The notes beneath the pieces are model-generated. The model searched no databases, had not been told where the DNA came from, and worked only from the letters and a program-made list of their open reading frames with translations. A stretch of 64,000 nt of DNA, from contig NC_013037.1 in assembly GCF_000023125.1 (NCBI RefSeq), positions 3,906,001 to 3,970,000 on the forward strand, read 5' to 3'. The stretch comes from Dyadobacter fermentans DSM 18053 (GTDB lineage Bacteria; Bacteroidota; Bacteroidia; Cytophagales; Spirosomataceae). Made by a program: the position numbers and the translations under genes. Below, in pieces: positions 63,074-64,000 of the stretch (positions within the stretch are counted from its first letter, which is position 1; each line of letters begins with the position of its first letter).

Positions 63074-64000
63074 ATGTTTACTCTGCGTGGCCCGTCTTTC
63101 TTGAAATCGGTTAAAGGAAAAGTCGTTGTGGGCTTTTTCATAGCCTCACTCGCCCTGGCAGCATCCTGGATTACCAGCAAAGTGGCTTTTGATAACATGC
63201 TCACCACGCTGGATACGCTCTCTACGCCCGACGACAAGATGCGCCTGGTGAACAAAATCTTCAAGGACATTCTTACACTCGACCACCTTCAGAACGAACG
63301 CAAGCTGAAAGGCGAAGAGCTGAACGACGAAGTCCTGGCGCAATCGGTTGAGCTGATTGCCGCGCTCGACACCCTGAGCATGCTGAGCCTCGAAGACCCG
63401 ATGCAGATCATCCGGATCGATTCGATGAAGAAGATCCTGAAAGAACGGGAAAAAATTTATGGAGATTATGTAAAAGTACGCTCCAAGCTGGTGAGCAACA
63501 AGGCCCTGGAAGATGAGGTAAAATCCATTTCCGGCCTCATCACCACTACGAAGGTCAAGCCGGACAGCACGGTTGTCAAAACCGAGAAACGCACTACTAC
63601 CACCACCGTTTACACCGAAGTACCCGACACCAGCCAGAAGGCAAGTACCAAGAAAGGCTTTTTCGGAAGGGTATTTGGGAATAAAAAAGTAAAACAACCT
63701 GCGCCCGAGCCCACCAAAATGGTTCAGAAACAGGAAGTGAATGTGCAGGTGGACACCATCCGCGTCGCCAAAGCCGACAGTACGATTGAAAAAGTGGGCG
63801 AGGCCGTGCACGCCATCGAAAAATCACAGAAAAAACGGGCGGTAACTTTCGTGGACCGGGAGCAGGAGCTAGCAACGGCCGGAAACTCGCTGGTGAAGCA
63901 GTTGCTGGACGTGATGCAGGATGTTCAGAAGGATGTAATGGAAGACTCCAACCAGAACAACGCCCGCGCGAAAGGAATGGTGGAAGGCAGCGTTGATCAC
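63074..64000 (+). CDS. N-terminal part of a membrane-anchored protein, possibly a hybrid sensor kinase (runs off the window)
   Basis: The frame from ATG 63074 is open for 309 codons to the window end. One membrane helix lies at about residues 16-36 (VVVGFFIASLALAASWITS). A long helical, presumably periplasmic segment follows (LTLDHLQNERKLKGEELNDE), then a Thr/Val/Lys-rich linker (KTEKRTTTTTVYTEVPDTSQ) and further coiled helices. The layout resembles the large hybrid histidine kinases of Cytophagales, but no kinase, HAMP or receiver motif lies inside the window. No second helix that would return the chain to the cytoplasm is visible yet. The family is an inference. Confidence 0.55.
   Translation, partial: MFTLRGPSFLKSVKGKVVVGFFIASLALAASWITSKVAFDNMLTTLDTLSTPDDKMRLVNKIFKDILTLDHLQNERKLKGEELNDEVLAQSVELIAALDTLSMLSLEDPMQIIRIDSMKKILKEREKIYGDYVKVRSKLVSNKALEDEVKSISGLITTTKVKPDSTVVKTEKRTTTTTVYTEVPDTSQKASTKKGFFGRVFGNKKVKQPAPEPTKMVQKQEVNVQVDTIRVAKADSTIEKVGEAVHAIEKSQKKRAVTFVDREQELATAGNSLVKQLLDVMQDVQKDVMEDSNQNNARAKGMVEGSVDH

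Noticed and set aside
1..64000. CRISPR arrays, insertion sequences, prophage or integrative elements
   Set aside because: No regularly spaced repeats, transposase or integrase motifs, terminal inverted repeats or tRNA attachment sites were seen. The only mobile-type genes are the two toxin-antitoxin pairs.

Overview
The window looks like ordinary chromosome from a member of the Bacteroidota, most likely a Cytophagales bacterium of the Dyadobacter/Spirosoma type. This rests on a SusC/SusD pair, several large TonB-dependent receptors with carboxypeptidase-like N-termini, an ECF sigma/FecR/STN-receptor cassette, Bacteroidota-type -7 boxes (TAnnTTTG), few recognisable Shine-Dalgarno sequences, and base composition a little above 50% GC by eye. 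The genus is an inference. I see no rRNA, tRNA, insertion sequence, prophage or CRISPR array.

Layout. 1-11 kb: a TonB-receptor-like beta-barrel protein, a LolA-like periplasmic protein, and a TamB/TamA-type pair whose genes overlap by 11 bp. 11-20 kb: housekeeping genes, namely methylmalonyl-CoA epimerase, RsgA, a ROK regulator, Kdo transferase, an outer-membrane barrel protein next to lipoyl synthase, SAM synthetase and a fatty-acid desaturase. 20-25 kb: a toxin-antitoxin pair with a shortened PIN toxin, then an RND efflux permease and adaptor on the minus strand. 25-34 kb: a 2025-residue alpha-2-macroglobulin, a DegT-type aminotransferase and a polytopic membrane protein of unknown function. 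33.9-34.5 kb: a MntA/HepT (type VII) toxin-antitoxin pair in which hepT has no ATG, GTG or TTG start.

34.6-45.6 kb: a co-directional minus-strand locus. It holds SusC, SusD, a ceramidase-like protein, a PqaA-like protein, a purple-acid-phosphatase-like metallophosphoesterase and a glycerophosphodiesterase, with a 65-residue FecR-N-terminus-like protein upstream. It reads as an uptake and hydrolysis locus for a phosphorylated or lipid-like nutrient, but the ceramidase-like protein lacks the expected nucleophilic serine, so the substrate is open. 45.8-53.5 kb: an Omp85-type protein, a lipoprotein/cyclophilin/SDR operon, a Uma2 protein, an alpha-glucan phosphorylase with Thr where the PLP lysine is expected, and an Ala/Glu-rich protein with seven tandem 11-residue helical repeats.

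53.5-58 kb: an ECF sigma factor with a good Bacteroidota promoter, a FecR anti-sigma factor and an STN-domain TonB receptor, forming a classical cell-surface signalling cassette. 58-63 kb: two DUF1080 (3-keto-glycoside hydrolase family) proteins, one fused to a PA14-like domain, and a beta-propeller protein with a C-terminal c-type haem site. This suggests periplasmic oxidation and cleavage of glycosides. The window ends inside a large membrane-anchored protein that may be the sensor half of a hybrid histidine kinase.

Most plus-strand transcription units end in strong stem-loop terminators (for example near 2.6, 17.3, 18.8, 31.2, 58.05 and 62.9 kb).
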